Source: an uncultured Bryobacteraceae bacterium
GTDB lineage: Bacteria; Acidobacteriota; Terriglobia; Bryobacterales; Bryobacteraceae
Assembly (NCBI GenBank): GCA_938003835.1
Contig: CALKXJ010000012.1
Span: 62,001-126,000, forward strand
Direction: 5' to 3'
Length of the DNA: 64,000 bases
The notes under the pieces were generated by a model, which worked only from the letters and a program-made list of their open reading frames with translations, was not told where the DNA came from and searched no databases. Within the stretch, counting starts at the first letter, position 1. Every line of letters starts with the position of its first letter. This document shows positions 27,981 to 37,846 of this stretch, one piece after another. The position numbers and the translations under genes are program-made.

Positions 27981-28835
27981 ATGGAGTTTGGAATTCATTC
28001 CCTGCTGTTCACCGAGACGTTTGTCGAAAAAGATCTGCCGCTGCTCGACAAGTTCAAGGCGATGGGCTTCGACGCGGTCGAGATCATCCCCTTCGACCCG
28101 GACAATTTCCCGGCGCGGAAGGTGCGCCAGGCGGCGGCTGACCTGGGCCTCACCATCAACACCGGCTACGGCATGCCGCCCGAGTACAACATCATCTCGC
28201 CGGATGCTCAGGTGCGCCGCGCCGGCATCGACTTCTCCAAGCGGCTGATCGATCTGAGCAACGAAGCAGGGGCGAAGGTCTTCGGCGGCATGATCTACTG
28301 CGGCTGGGGATATCTCACCGGCCGCATGCGCACCGAGGAGGAGTGGAAGTGGGCCGTCGAAGGTTACCAGGAGATCGCCTCCTATGCCCAATCCACCTCG
28401 GACTTGATTCTCGGCATCGAGCCGGTGAACCGCTTCGAGAGCCACTTCATCAACATCGCCGCCGATGCGGTGAAGTTCATCCGGGACGTCGGCCTGCCCA
28501 ACGTGAAGGTGCATCTGGACACCTTCCACATGATCCGCGAGGAGGACGACATGGTAGAGGCGGTGCGCACGGCCGACGGGCTGCTCGGCTACGTGCATGC
28601 CTGCGAGAACCAGCGCGGCATTCCGGGACGCGGCCAGGTGCCCTGGGTCGGCTTTTTCCAGGCGCTCAAGGAGGTGGGCTACGACGGCTGCGTCACCATC
28701 GAGTCATTCGATCCGAACATGGAGCGCATCGCCAAGCTGTGTTGCATCTGGCGGAAGCTGGCCGACTCGCCCGAGCAGCTCGCCACCGAAGGCCTGGCCT
28801 TCCTCAAGCGCGTTTACCGCGAGGTCTACGGCTGA
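27981..28835 (+). CDS. Sugar isomerase/epimerase, D-tagatose 3-epimerase-like
   Basis: A 284-residue xylose-isomerase-like TIM barrel. Candidate metal ligands are Glu in LILGIEPVNRF, Asp in VKVHLDTFHM, His in VHACENQRGIPGRGQV and Glu in VTIESFDP. The ENxRGxPGxGxV segment is typical of D-tagatose/D-psicose 3-epimerases. GGGAGG lies seven bases before the ATG. It would interconvert ketohexoses in the cytoplasm. It is divergent from the ceramidase-like gene and convergent with the methyltransferase-like gene. Confidence 0.86.
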   Translation: MEFGIHSLLFTETFVEKDLPLLDKFKAMGFDAVEIIPFDPDNFPARKVRQAAADLGLTINTGYGMPPEYNIISPDAQVRRAGIDFSKRLIDLSNEAGAKVFGGMIYCGWGYLTGRMRTEEEWKWAVEGYQEIASYAQSTSDLILGIEPVNRFESHFINIAADAVKFIRDVGLPNVKVHLDTFHMIREEDDMVEAVRTADGLLGYVHACENQRGIPGRGQVPWVGFFQALKEVGYDGCVTIESFDPNMERIAKLCCIWRKLADSPEQLATEGLAFLKRVYREVYG

Positions 28836-28848
28836 GGGTGGGCCGGCG

Positions 28849-29394
28849 TCAGGCGGCGCGCCAGATGAGAAAAGCGGCCACGGCCAGGAACGCGGCGAGC
28901 GCCTGGTATTCGCGATTGCGGCGGTAGAGCTCCCAGCGGAAGCGGCCGCCCGGGCGCCCTCGAAAGCGGGGCACGAATAACGGCACGCGCGCCGCATAGT
29001 CGTCGAAGCCGGCGAAGAGTCTGCGCAGGTGCTGTTCCTCCTGTTCGATCACCGGCAGATAGAGAAGCAGAAAAAAGGCGGCGAGCAGCAGGCCGAGCCA
29101 GAGCCGGCGGGCGGCGATCACCAGCCCGAGCGCCGCCATCAGCGTTCCCAGATAGAGCGGGTTGCGCACCCAGGCGTAGGGGCCGGTGGTGGCCAGTTCC
29201 AGGTTCTTGGCCAGGTGGCCGGCAGCCCAGGCGCGCAGCGCCAGCCCAAGTGCTCCGACCGGCAAGCCGACGGCAAGCGATTCCCAGGTCGGCCGCGCCG
29301 CCCAGGCAAAGATCGCCGCCAGCAGGAAGCCGGCCGGCACGCGCAGGCGCGCCACGGCGTCGGCATACGGCTTTGGGAACCAGTAGCGCCGCAT
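28849..29394 (-). CDS. Isoprenylcysteine carboxyl methyltransferase (ICMT)-family membrane protein
   Basis: A 181-residue integral membrane protein with about four helices. The family motif is visible as LATTGPYAWVRNPLYLGTL followed by IEQEEQHLRRLFAGFDDYAARVPLFVP, the SAM-binding and C-terminal motif of ICMT/PEMT-like methyltransferases. The start ATG overlaps the stop of the GT9 gene by one base (TGATG), so it belongs to the lipopolysaccharide cluster. The methylated acceptor is unknown; a lipid or isoprenoid-linked group is possible. Confidence 0.82.
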   Translation of the reverse strand: MRRYWFPKPYADAVARLRVPAGFLLAAIFAWAARPTWESLAVGLPVGALGLALRAWAAGHLAKNLELATTGPYAWVRNPLYLGTLMAALGLVIAARRLWLGLLLAAFFLLLYLPVIEQEEQHLRRLFAGFDDYAARVPLFVPRFRGRPGGRFRWELYRRNREYQALAAFLAVAAFLIWRAA

Positions 29395-30374
29395 CAGGGG
29401 TTGGCCGGGCGGCGCACGAGCAGCTCGAGCCGCGCCATCAGTTCGTCGCAGACGCACTCGGGCGTGATCTCTTTCATGCTTTCGTCGATCCGGTTGCGCC
29501 GCTTGTAGCTGGTGCGGGCCGAGGGGCTGCGCAGCACGGCGATGGAATCTCCGTACGGCCCGTTGCGGAGCGGATCGGTCGGCCCGAAGATGGCTACGCC
29601 GGGTTTGGCGAGCGCCGCCGCCAGATGCAGCGGCCCGCTGTCGATGCCGACGACCGCCGCCGCACGGCGCGTGGCGTGGATCAGACCCGGCAGACCGGAA
29701 ATGTGGATCCGCACACCCGGAATCGGGGCCAGTACCGCCGCCTGATCCGGAGCGCCGTTGACCACCAGGGGAAGGCGCGGGCCCCGGGCGAGCAGCCGGG
29801 CCAGTTCGCCGTAGCAGGCAAGCGGCCACTGCTTGGCGGGCCAGCCGCCGAGCGGCGAAGCAAGAATGAAGTCGCCCTCCGGCAGTTCCCCCTCCGGCTC
29901 GCCTTCGGGCAGAGGAAAGATCTTCAGGAGAGAGGAGGCGCCAGCCGCCGCCGCGAGCTCGAGATTGCGATCGACGACGTGCGCCGAGCAGGCCCGCACG
30001 CGGTGGGAGTAGACGAGCGCCGCCGCGCGCTCCCGCACCTGGGATTGATGGAAGCCGAAGATTCGCTCCGGGCGAGCCAGCAAGGCCGGCAACGCGCTCT
30101 TGATGAGACCCTGGAAGTCGACGACCGTGTCAAAGCGCGCCGCGCGCAGCCGCCGGCCCAGGTCAAACCAATTCCGCAGCCGGCGCCGGTCGAACAGGAT
30201 AAGTTCGTCGACGAAGGGGTTACCGGCAAGAAGCGGTGCCCAGCGCGGCTCGATGAGCCAGGCCAGGTGAGCCCGGCTCAGGCTGTGCTTGAGGCTTGCC
30301 ACGGCCGGCAGCGTGTGAATGACGTCGCCGAGCGAGCCGAGCCGCACGACGAGGATGCGCGGGTTCCCGGTCAT
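29394..30374 (-). CDS. Glycosyltransferase family 9, heptosyltransferase I-like
   Basis: A 326-residue GT-B protein with the ADP-heptose:LPS heptosyltransferase start RILVVRLGSLGDVIHTLPAV, the region WLIEPRWAPLL, and the donor-binding GIDSGPLHLAAALAKPGVAIFGPTDP. These enzymes add heptose to the inner core of lipopolysaccharide at the cytoplasmic face. The ATG at 30374 overlaps the upstream stop (ATGA) and the stop overlaps the ICMT-like start. Similarity is closest to WaaC, but I cannot assign the exact residue that receives the sugar. Confidence 0.88.
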   Translation of the reverse strand: MTGNPRILVVRLGSLGDVIHTLPAVASLKHSLSRAHLAWLIEPRWAPLLAGNPFVDELILFDRRRLRNWFDLGRRLRAARFDTVVDFQGLIKSALPALLARPERIFGFHQSQVRERAAALVYSHRVRACSAHVVDRNLELAAAAGASSLLKIFPLPEGEPEGELPEGDFILASPLGGWPAKQWPLACYGELARLLARGPRLPLVVNGAPDQAAVLAPIPGVRIHISGLPGLIHATRRAAAVVGIDSGPLHLAAALAKPGVAIFGPTDPLRNGPYGDSIAVLRSPSARTSYKRRNRIDESMKEITPECVCDELMARLELLVRRPANP

Positions 30375-30775
30375 CGTTGGGCGGAGTGACGGGCGCGCAC
30401 GCGCCGCATGAATTCCTCGCGGATCGCCAGGTGTTCGGTTTCGGCCCGGACGAGGCGGTTGCGCGGGATCCTGTCGAGCAGCTCCTCCAGGCCGCTTTCG
30501 GGGGCAAGCGCAACCCACTCCACCGCGGCGAGCGCGGCCACCAGCACCGCCCGAGCCTCGGCCGCGAGCAGTGGATCCGGCGGATCGGTAATGATGACTC
30601 CGGGGCGGCCGTCGGAAGCGGCGATCTCTTCGAGCGCCCGGGCATGAACGGCAAGTACCGGATCGAAGTGCCCGGTGACGACGCGGACGGATGCCTCGCC
30701 AAGATTCCGCTCCAGGCGGCGGAGAGCCTCCGGCCAGGACAGGATCTTCTCTCGTGTGTCCACCTGCGCAGCCAA
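30371..30775 (-). CDS. Degenerate cytidylyltransferase-like protein (HldE C-domain-like)
   Basis: A 134-residue protein in a Rossmann-like pattern. SVRVVTGHFDPVLAVHARAL aligns with the nucleotidyltransferase start of HldE/RfaE (VVTNGCFDxxHxGHxRxL). The catalytic HxGH pair reads VHAR, so only part of it remains. The second half (VIITDPPDPLLAAEARAVL, WVALAPESGLEELL) fits a Rossmann fold. It lies between two GT9 heptosyltransferases, coupled to the following one by ATGA. It may bind but not transfer nucleotide, or use another partner. Start is TTG 30775 or GTG 30763. Confidence 0.6.
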   Translation of the reverse strand: MAAQVDTREKILSWPEALRRLERNLGEASVRVVTGHFDPVLAVHARALEEIAASDGRPGVIITDPPDPLLAAEARAVLVAALAAVEWVALAPESGLEELLDRIPRNRLVRAETEHLAIREEFMRRVRARHSAQR

Positions 30776-30782
30776 ACTACCA

Positions 30783-31820
30783 TTATGCGAGCAATTCGAG
30801 CGCGGCCCGGGCCACCGCTTCGGCCGAAATCCGCCTCATGCAGCGGTGATCGATCGGGCAGACGCGGAGCTTGCAGGGGCTGCAATCGAGCGGTTCGCGC
30901 ACCAGGCGTACGCAGGGCCCCTTCGGACCGGTCGCCCAGGGATCGGTCGGACCGAAGACGGCGACGGTGGGGACGCCGAGCGCGCTCGCCACATGCATGG
31001 CGCCGGAGTCGTTGGTGAGGAAAAGCGCGCAGGCGGCCGCCAGCTCGATGAACTCGCCGAGGGTGGTTTGGCCGGCGAGGTTCAACGCCCGGCGGCCCAT
31101 CGAGCGGATCGAACCGGCGACCTGCTCGCACAGCTCGCGCTCGGCCGTCGAGCCAAACAGCGCAATGGCGGCGCCGCGCTCGCCAGCCACGATGCCGGCA
31201 GCCTCGGCGAAGCGCTCCGGCAGCCAGCGCTTAGCCGGTCCGAAGGCCGCGCCCGGGCTGACGCCGATGACCTCGCCTTCGAGTTCGAGCGCCGCGAAGC
31301 GTTCGCGACCGGCGCGGCGGGCGTCAGCGGCCTGATCGAGTTCGATTGTTTCCACCTCGGGCAGCGAATCGAGAATGCCGGCACGGCGGAGCAGCTCCAG
31401 ATAGTAATAGGCCTCGTGAGCGGGGATTTCTCCACGCTGCGGCGGCGGCATCCCATGTGTGAGCAGCGGGCCGCGGCCGTCGCGGCGGTAACCGATGCGG
31501 CGCCGGATGCCGGCGAGGCGGACCACGAGGGCGGATTCGAAGGAGTTGGGGAGGATAATCGCGCAGTCGAAGCCGCGGCGGCCGAGCTCGCGCGCCGTGC
31601 GCCACTTGCCGGCCCAGTCGCGAGCGCCGGCCCGGGCGCCGTCGAGGATCAGCTCGTCGGCGGCACGCTCCCGCCGATAGAGCTCGGCGACCCAAGGCCG
31701 CGCCAGCACGGCCAGGTGTGCCTGAGGGAAAACGGCGCGAATGGCGCGGAGCGCCGGCAACGACATCACCGCATCGCCCACCCAGTTGGGCGCCCGCACC
31801 AGGATGCGGCCCGCCTTCAT
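30783..31820 (-). CDS. waaF: Lipopolysaccharide heptosyltransferase II-like (GT9)
   Basis: A 345-residue GT-B enzyme. Signatures: RILVRAPNWVGDAVMSLPAL, GVSPGAAFGPAKRWLPERFA, LFLTNDSGAMHVASALGVPT and the C-terminal LDCSPCKLRVCPIDHRCM, a Cys-rich stretch typical of WaaF. It would add the second heptose of the inner core. It begins the heptosyltransferase series on the minus strand and is separated from the exported nitrilase-like gene by 27 bases with a strong hairpin. It implies a Gram-negative envelope with heptose-containing core. Confidence 0.88.
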   Translation of the reverse strand: MKAGRILVRAPNWVGDAVMSLPALRAIRAVFPQAHLAVLARPWVAELYRRERAADELILDGARAGARDWAGKWRTARELGRRGFDCAIILPNSFESALVVRLAGIRRRIGYRRDGRGPLLTHGMPPPQRGEIPAHEAYYYLELLRRAGILDSLPEVETIELDQAADARRAGRERFAALELEGEVIGVSPGAAFGPAKRWLPERFAEAAGIVAGERGAAIALFGSTAERELCEQVAGSIRSMGRRALNLAGQTTLGEFIELAAACALFLTNDSGAMHVASALGVPTVAVFGPTDPWATGPKGPCVRLVREPLDCSPCKLRVCPIDHRCMRRISAEAVARAALELLA

Positions 31821-31840
31821 GCGCCGCTGCCTCCGGCTCG

Positions 31841-31864
31841 CGCCGGCTCACTCCTGAGCCGGCG
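31841..31864. terminator. Hairpin at the nitrilase stop codon
   Basis: CGCCGGCTCA (31841-31850), CTCC loop, and TGAGCCGGCG (31855-31864) form a perfect 10-base stem. The stop of the minus-strand nitrilase-like gene (31848-31850) lies in the stem. There is no T-tract, so it is a possible weak terminator or RNA-processing site between two genes in the same direction. Confidence 0.4.
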
Positions 31865-33158
31865 GCTCGACGGGAACGTCCAGGCGCAGCTCCTTCATGA
31901 ACCGGGCGCGCATGTGGCCGAGCCACGGATCCACGTAGCGGCGGTTCAAATCCACGGTGACGATGGCGGCGGCGCCGTCGGCGGCGGCCGTGGCCAGGAT
32001 CTCGCCATTGGGATCGATGACGTGGGTAGGGTAGTTGTAGCCGGAGGTGGCGATGAACAGGTGGTTCTCGATGGCGCGGGCACGGGCCAGCGTCGCATTG
32101 CCGCCCCAGATCGGCATCAGAACCAGCTCGGCGCCGCGCAGCGCCAGGCCACGCGCCGGATCGGCGTACTGCACGTCCCAGCAGATCATCATGCCGAGGC
32201 GCCCGAAGTCGGTCTCGAAGACCGGGTAGTCGTAGCCGGGCAGCAGCCCCCCTTCGGTTTCCTCGCGCGGGATGTAGACCTTACGATACTTGCCGGCGAA
32301 GCGTCCCTCGCGGTCCACCAGCACCGCGGTGTTGTAAAGGCCCGCGCCGTCGCGCTCGTATATGCCGGCGGCGATCCACGCTTTGTGTCTGCGCGCGGCC
32401 TCCCCCAGCCGGGCCGTCGTGGGACCGGGAACCGGCTCAGCGACGTCCCGGTAGCTCTTTCCGGTGCCCACGATCGTGATACCCTCGGGCAGGAGAATGA
32501 TGTCGGTCTTCGGGGGCACGGTGCGATCGATGACCTCGAGAAACGCCTTGACGTTGGCCTCGGCCGAGCCGGTGTTCTGCGGGCGGAAGTTGATGGCGGC
32601 GATGGTGACCGGCCGCGGCTGGGGCGCGGGAACGGCCTCGAGCGAAACATCGTCGAAGAAGACCCTGCCGCGCCGTGCGGCCCACAGCATGAGCTGGAGC
32701 TTGACCGCGACGGCGCCGCGCGGGGCGGGCGCCTCGTGGACCAGGCGCTTCCAGCCGCCTTCAATCGTAAACCGCCAGGCGTAGTCGGGCTGGCCGGCGC
32801 GTTTGCCGTCGGCGTTGAGCCAGTCGAGCCGCACGACCACCTGCCGGCGTTCCGCTTCCAACTTCTCGGCACGGTAGTGGGCAATGAGGCGGTACCATTG
32901 CCCCGCCTCGATACCCTGCACAGTACGCTCCCAGCCGCCGAGCACGTCGGTGGCGCCCGCGGCAATGAGGGTCAGTGAACCCGGCCGCGAGCGGTAGGTC
33001 GCCGTATCCACGCGCGCTTCGGGCGCGGTGGCCTCGTTAGGAATCCACAGGCCCCAGCCTTCGGGCAAACCGCCCGGACCGGGGGCGAAGTTCGACTGCT
33101 CGAACAGCGGGGCAGCCGCGGCCAGCGCGGCAAGGAGAAGCGTGAGGAGAACGCGCAT
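31848..33158 (-). CDS. Exported carbon-nitrogen hydrolase (nitrilase superfamily) with N-terminal beta-sandwich
   Basis: A 436-residue protein. Signal peptide MRVLLTLLLAALAAAAP; residues about 20-185 form a carbohydrate-binding-like beta-sandwich (GGLPEGWGLWIP, RSRPGSLTLIAAG, WRFTIEGGWKRLVHEA, VFFDDVSL). Residues about 185-430 are a nitrilase/amidase domain with the triad Glu (ILLPEGITIV), Lys (KYRKVYIPREE) and Cys (MMICWDVQYADP). Nitrilases are usually cytoplasmic and without this front domain, so the fusion suggests action on an extracellular amide or nitrile-bearing glycan. GAGGGG lies just before ATG 33158. Confidence 0.83.
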   Translation of the reverse strand: MRVLLTLLLAALAAAAPLFEQSNFAPGPGGLPEGWGLWIPNEATAPEARVDTATYRSRPGSLTLIAAGATDVLGGWERTVQGIEAGQWYRLIAHYRAEKLEAERRQVVVRLDWLNADGKRAGQPDYAWRFTIEGGWKRLVHEAPAPRGAVAVKLQLMLWAARRGRVFFDDVSLEAVPAPQPRPVTIAAINFRPQNTGSAEANVKAFLEVIDRTVPPKTDIILLPEGITIVGTGKSYRDVAEPVPGPTTARLGEAARRHKAWIAAGIYERDGAGLYNTAVLVDREGRFAGKYRKVYIPREETEGGLLPGYDYPVFETDFGRLGMMICWDVQYADPARGLALRGAELVLMPIWGGNATLARARAIENHLFIATSGYNYPTHVIDPNGEILATAAADGAAAIVTVDLNRRYVDPWLGHMRARFMKELRLDVPVEPPAQE

Positions 33159-33190
33159 TTCGCCCCTCATTATACGTGCCGTCCTCCGGC

Positions 33191-34396
33191 TCACCGCGCG
33201 AGGCACTGCGCCGTCTCGCGGGCAATGAGGAGCTCTTCGTTAGTGGGGATGACCCAGACCTGGGTGCGGGCGCCGGCGGCCGAGATTTCGGCTTCCTTGC
33301 CGGCGGCGGCAAGGTTGCGCTCCTCGTCAAGCGCGATACCGAGGGCTTCGAGGCGCTCGCAGACGGCCGCGCGAACCGCGGGGGCGTTCTCGCCGATTCC
33401 ACCGGTGAAGATGAGGGCGTCGGCCCCGTTGAGAATGGCATAAAACGCACCGACGTAGCGCCGCACGCGATGGCAGAAGACTTCGACGGCCAGGCGTGCC
33501 CTTTCGTTGCCGCGCCGGCTTTCCTCGAGCAGCGTGCGCATGTCGCCGGTGAGACCGGAAAGACCGGCGAGGCCGCTCTGGTGGTTGAGCATGTGCGCCA
33601 CCTCTTGGGGCGTCATCCCAAGAGCCGTGATCAGGTGAAGCACGACGCCGGGATCGAGATCCCCGGGGCGCGTGCCCATGACGAGCCCCTCGAGCGGGGT
33701 GAAGCCGAGCGAGCAGTCCACGGAGCGGCCCCCGGCGACCGCCGCCACCGAGCAGCCGCTGCCCAAGTGACAGGTGATCAGCTTGAAGGAGGCGGGCGAA
33801 GCGGCGTGCAGCTCGGCGTAGCGCAGCGTGACATAGCGGTGCGAGGTGCCGTGAAAGCCGTAGCGGCGGATCCGGTGCCGTTCATAGAACTCGTAGGGAA
33901 GGGCGTAGAGGCTCGCGGCACGGGGCATCCCCTGATGAAACGCCGTGTCGAAGACGGCGACGTGCGGGCAGTGCGCCAGGCGGGCGCGCAGGGCGCGATA
34001 GCCGGCCAGGTTGTGCGGGTTGTGCAGCGGCGCGAGAGCGGCGCACTCCTCCACGCGGCGTTCCACCTCTTCCTCGAAGACGACGGAGGCGGCATAATAC
34101 TCGCCGCCGTGCACGACGCGGTGACCGGCGGCAGCGATCTCCCGGAGATCCCTCACCGGCCCGCCCGGCTCCGCGAGCAAGGCCAGAGCCGTCTCGATGG
34201 CCTCCCGATGATTGGAAATCGACCGGCGGCGCTCGCCGGGGCCCGTCTCCGGCGTTTCGAAGCGGATCGAGGAGCCGGCCTCGCCGATGCGCTCGATCAG
34301 GCCCCGGGCAAGCAGGCGTTCACCGCCGCCCGCACCCATCTCGAAGAGCGCGAACTTGACGGTCGAGCTGCCGCAATTGAAGGCGAGAATCTTCAT
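33191..34396 (-). CDS. ackA: Acetate kinase
   Basis: A 401-residue kinase of the acetokinase family starting MKILAFNCGSSTVKFALF. Active-site landmarks: GHRVVHGGEYY, FDTAFHQGMP, YGFHGTSHRYV, LITCHLGSGCSVAAV and FTGGIGENAP. It converts acetyl phosphate and ADP to acetate and ATP. No phosphotransacetylase gene is adjacent. An ATG nine bases upstream (34405) is an alternative start. It lies between the GH27 and nitrilase-like genes on the same strand. Confidence 0.95.
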   Translation of the reverse strand: MKILAFNCGSSTVKFALFEMGAGGGERLLARGLIERIGEAGSSIRFETPETGPGERRRSISNHREAIETALALLAEPGGPVRDLREIAAAGHRVVHGGEYYAASVVFEEEVERRVEECAALAPLHNPHNLAGYRALRARLAHCPHVAVFDTAFHQGMPRAASLYALPYEFYERHRIRRYGFHGTSHRYVTLRYAELHAASPASFKLITCHLGSGCSVAAVAGGRSVDCSLGFTPLEGLVMGTRPGDLDPGVVLHLITALGMTPQEVAHMLNHQSGLAGLSGLTGDMRTLLEESRRGNERARLAVEVFCHRVRRYVGAFYAILNGADALIFTGGIGENAPAVRAAVCERLEALGIALDEERNLAAAGKEAEISAAGARTQVWVIPTNEELLIARETAQCLAR

Positions 34397-34427
34397 CCCC
34401 GCCATTATCGGGCAGGGGAGCGCGATC

Positions 34428-35957
34428 TCAGCCCGCCGGCCAGAGGCGCACCAGCAGGACGCCGTGGCGCGGCACCGGGGCCTGATAGACGCGCGGGAAG
34501 ACGCCCAAATCGCGCTGGCGCCAGAGGTCACGCACCCGCTGGCGGCCTTTGAGTTTCAGCTCGGCGAACTCGATGGCCATCGTCCGTTCCTGCTCGCTCA
34601 GGTTGAACAGGCCCACAGCCCACGAGCCGTCCTCGAGCGGTTTGGCCAGCACCAGCTCCTCCTCGCTCTCCCGCAGCGGGCGCGCCTGGCGGCCGAGCGA
34701 ATCCTGGTTGACTTCGATCACCTCGGCATTGCACAGCACGTTGAGCGTGAAGGCGTCGAGTTTCGACATCAGGCCGGAGTAGAACAGCGGGGCGGCCATC
34801 AGGCTCCACATCGACATGTAGCTGTACTGCTCGTCGGGGGTGAGCGTGGTGTATTGCGGCGGATCGTCGATGCGATGGGCGTTGCCGACCCAGCCGATGA
34901 GGATATAGTCGGGATCGTTCCAGCCGCCCGGACCGGCGTGCTCCCAAAGCCGGGCGTTGCGCAGCCCGATGCGATAGAAGCCGGGAAGGCGATCGCCTTT
35001 CTCGAGGCCCAGATCCCCCGTGGTGCGCCACGAGTGGCCGCCGACTTCACGACCCCACTTCCAGACCTCGGCCATGCCGTACTGGCAAAGATTCAGCACG
35101 ATGTCGCGGTCCAGGCGCGCCAGAATGCCGCCCATGAGCCGGTACGGCGCCTGGTAGGCGGCCAGATCCTTGCCCGGCGCCACCTTGCCGTAAGAGCACC
35201 AGTCGTACTTGAGGAAATCGACGCCCCAGCGGGCGAAGGTCTTCGCGTCCTGCTCCTCGTGCCCGTAAGCGCCGGTGAAGCCCGCGCAGGTGAGCGGCCC
35301 GGGCGAGGTGTAGATGCCGAACTTCAGACCCTTGGAGTGGATGTATTCGGCCAGGGCGGCCATGTCCGGGAAGCGGCGGTTGGGGCGGATGGCGCCGTCG
35401 GGCTCGCGGGGCGGGCCGCCGAGCTCCGGATTGGGGTCGCCCGGTTTCACCATCCAGCAGTCGTCGATGTTGACGTACTGGTAGCCGAAGTCGGCCATGC
35501 CGGAAGCGATCATCACGTCGGCGGCCTCGCGCATGAGCTGGTCGGTGATGCGGTTGTAGTGCGTGTACCAGTGGTTCCAGCCCATGGGCGGCGTGAGCGC
35601 GAGCGTGTCGCCGACGACGATCTTGAAGATCCGTTGCGTGGCGCCGTGCCGGTTGCGCGCCTTGAGCGTGACCGGATGCTCGCCGCGCCGCTCGGGCGCC
35701 GTTCCGCGCAGGATGCCCGTCTCCGGATCGAGGGCGATCGACGGCGGCAGGCCGTCGGCCGAGAAGCGGATCGGGCGCTCTCCGGTGCAGGGGATGCGGT
35801 AGAGGAAGGGCCGCCCGGGCCGGGCGCCATAGACGCGCGGCCCGTTGATCTTGGGCGAAAGCGGTGGCGGAGGCGTCAGGATCGGCCCCTCGGCGGCGCC
35901 GGAGCTGGCCGCCGGCGCCGCAAAGAGCGCGAATGCAAAGAAGCGGGCAAATCTCAT
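34428..35957 (-). CDS. Secreted alpha-galactosidase, GH27 family, with N-terminal Ig-like domain
   Basis: A 509-residue protein: signal peptide (about 1-22), an N-terminal putative Ig-like domain (about 45-115, with GLPPSIALDPETGILRG, the typical Ig/cadherin-like turn), then a GH27 barrel starting at LTPPMGWNHWYTHYNRI. Catalytic Asp residues are in GVDFLKYDWCSYG (nucleophile) and GGWNDPDYI (acid/base). It would cleave alpha-galactosyl residues from plant galactomannan or raffinose-type sugars, or related alpha-N-acetylgalactosaminides. AAGGAG lies upstream. Together with the GH36-like gene it gives two unrelated alpha-galactosidase-type enzymes in this window. Confidence 0.9.
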   Translation of the reverse strand: MRFARFFAFALFAAPAASSGAAEGPILTPPPPLSPKINGPRVYGARPGRPFLYRIPCTGERPIRFSADGLPPSIALDPETGILRGTAPERRGEHPVTLKARNRHGATQRIFKIVVGDTLALTPPMGWNHWYTHYNRITDQLMREAADVMIASGMADFGYQYVNIDDCWMVKPGDPNPELGGPPREPDGAIRPNRRFPDMAALAEYIHSKGLKFGIYTSPGPLTCAGFTGAYGHEEQDAKTFARWGVDFLKYDWCSYGKVAPGKDLAAYQAPYRLMGGILARLDRDIVLNLCQYGMAEVWKWGREVGGHSWRTTGDLGLEKGDRLPGFYRIGLRNARLWEHAGPGGWNDPDYILIGWVGNAHRIDDPPQYTTLTPDEQYSYMSMWSLMAAPLFYSGLMSKLDAFTLNVLCNAEVIEVNQDSLGRQARPLRESEEELVLAKPLEDGSWAVGLFNLSEQERTMAIEFAELKLKGRQRVRDLWRQRDLGVFPRVYQAPVPRHGVLLVRLWPAG

Positions 35958-37840
<1,883 letters not shown>

Positions 37841-37846
37841 GCGGCA

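Noticed and set aside
33169-33174. TATAAT (minus) before the nitrilase-like gene
   Set aside because: It would start transcription downstream of the ribosome-binding site, leaving no usable leader, and there is no -35.
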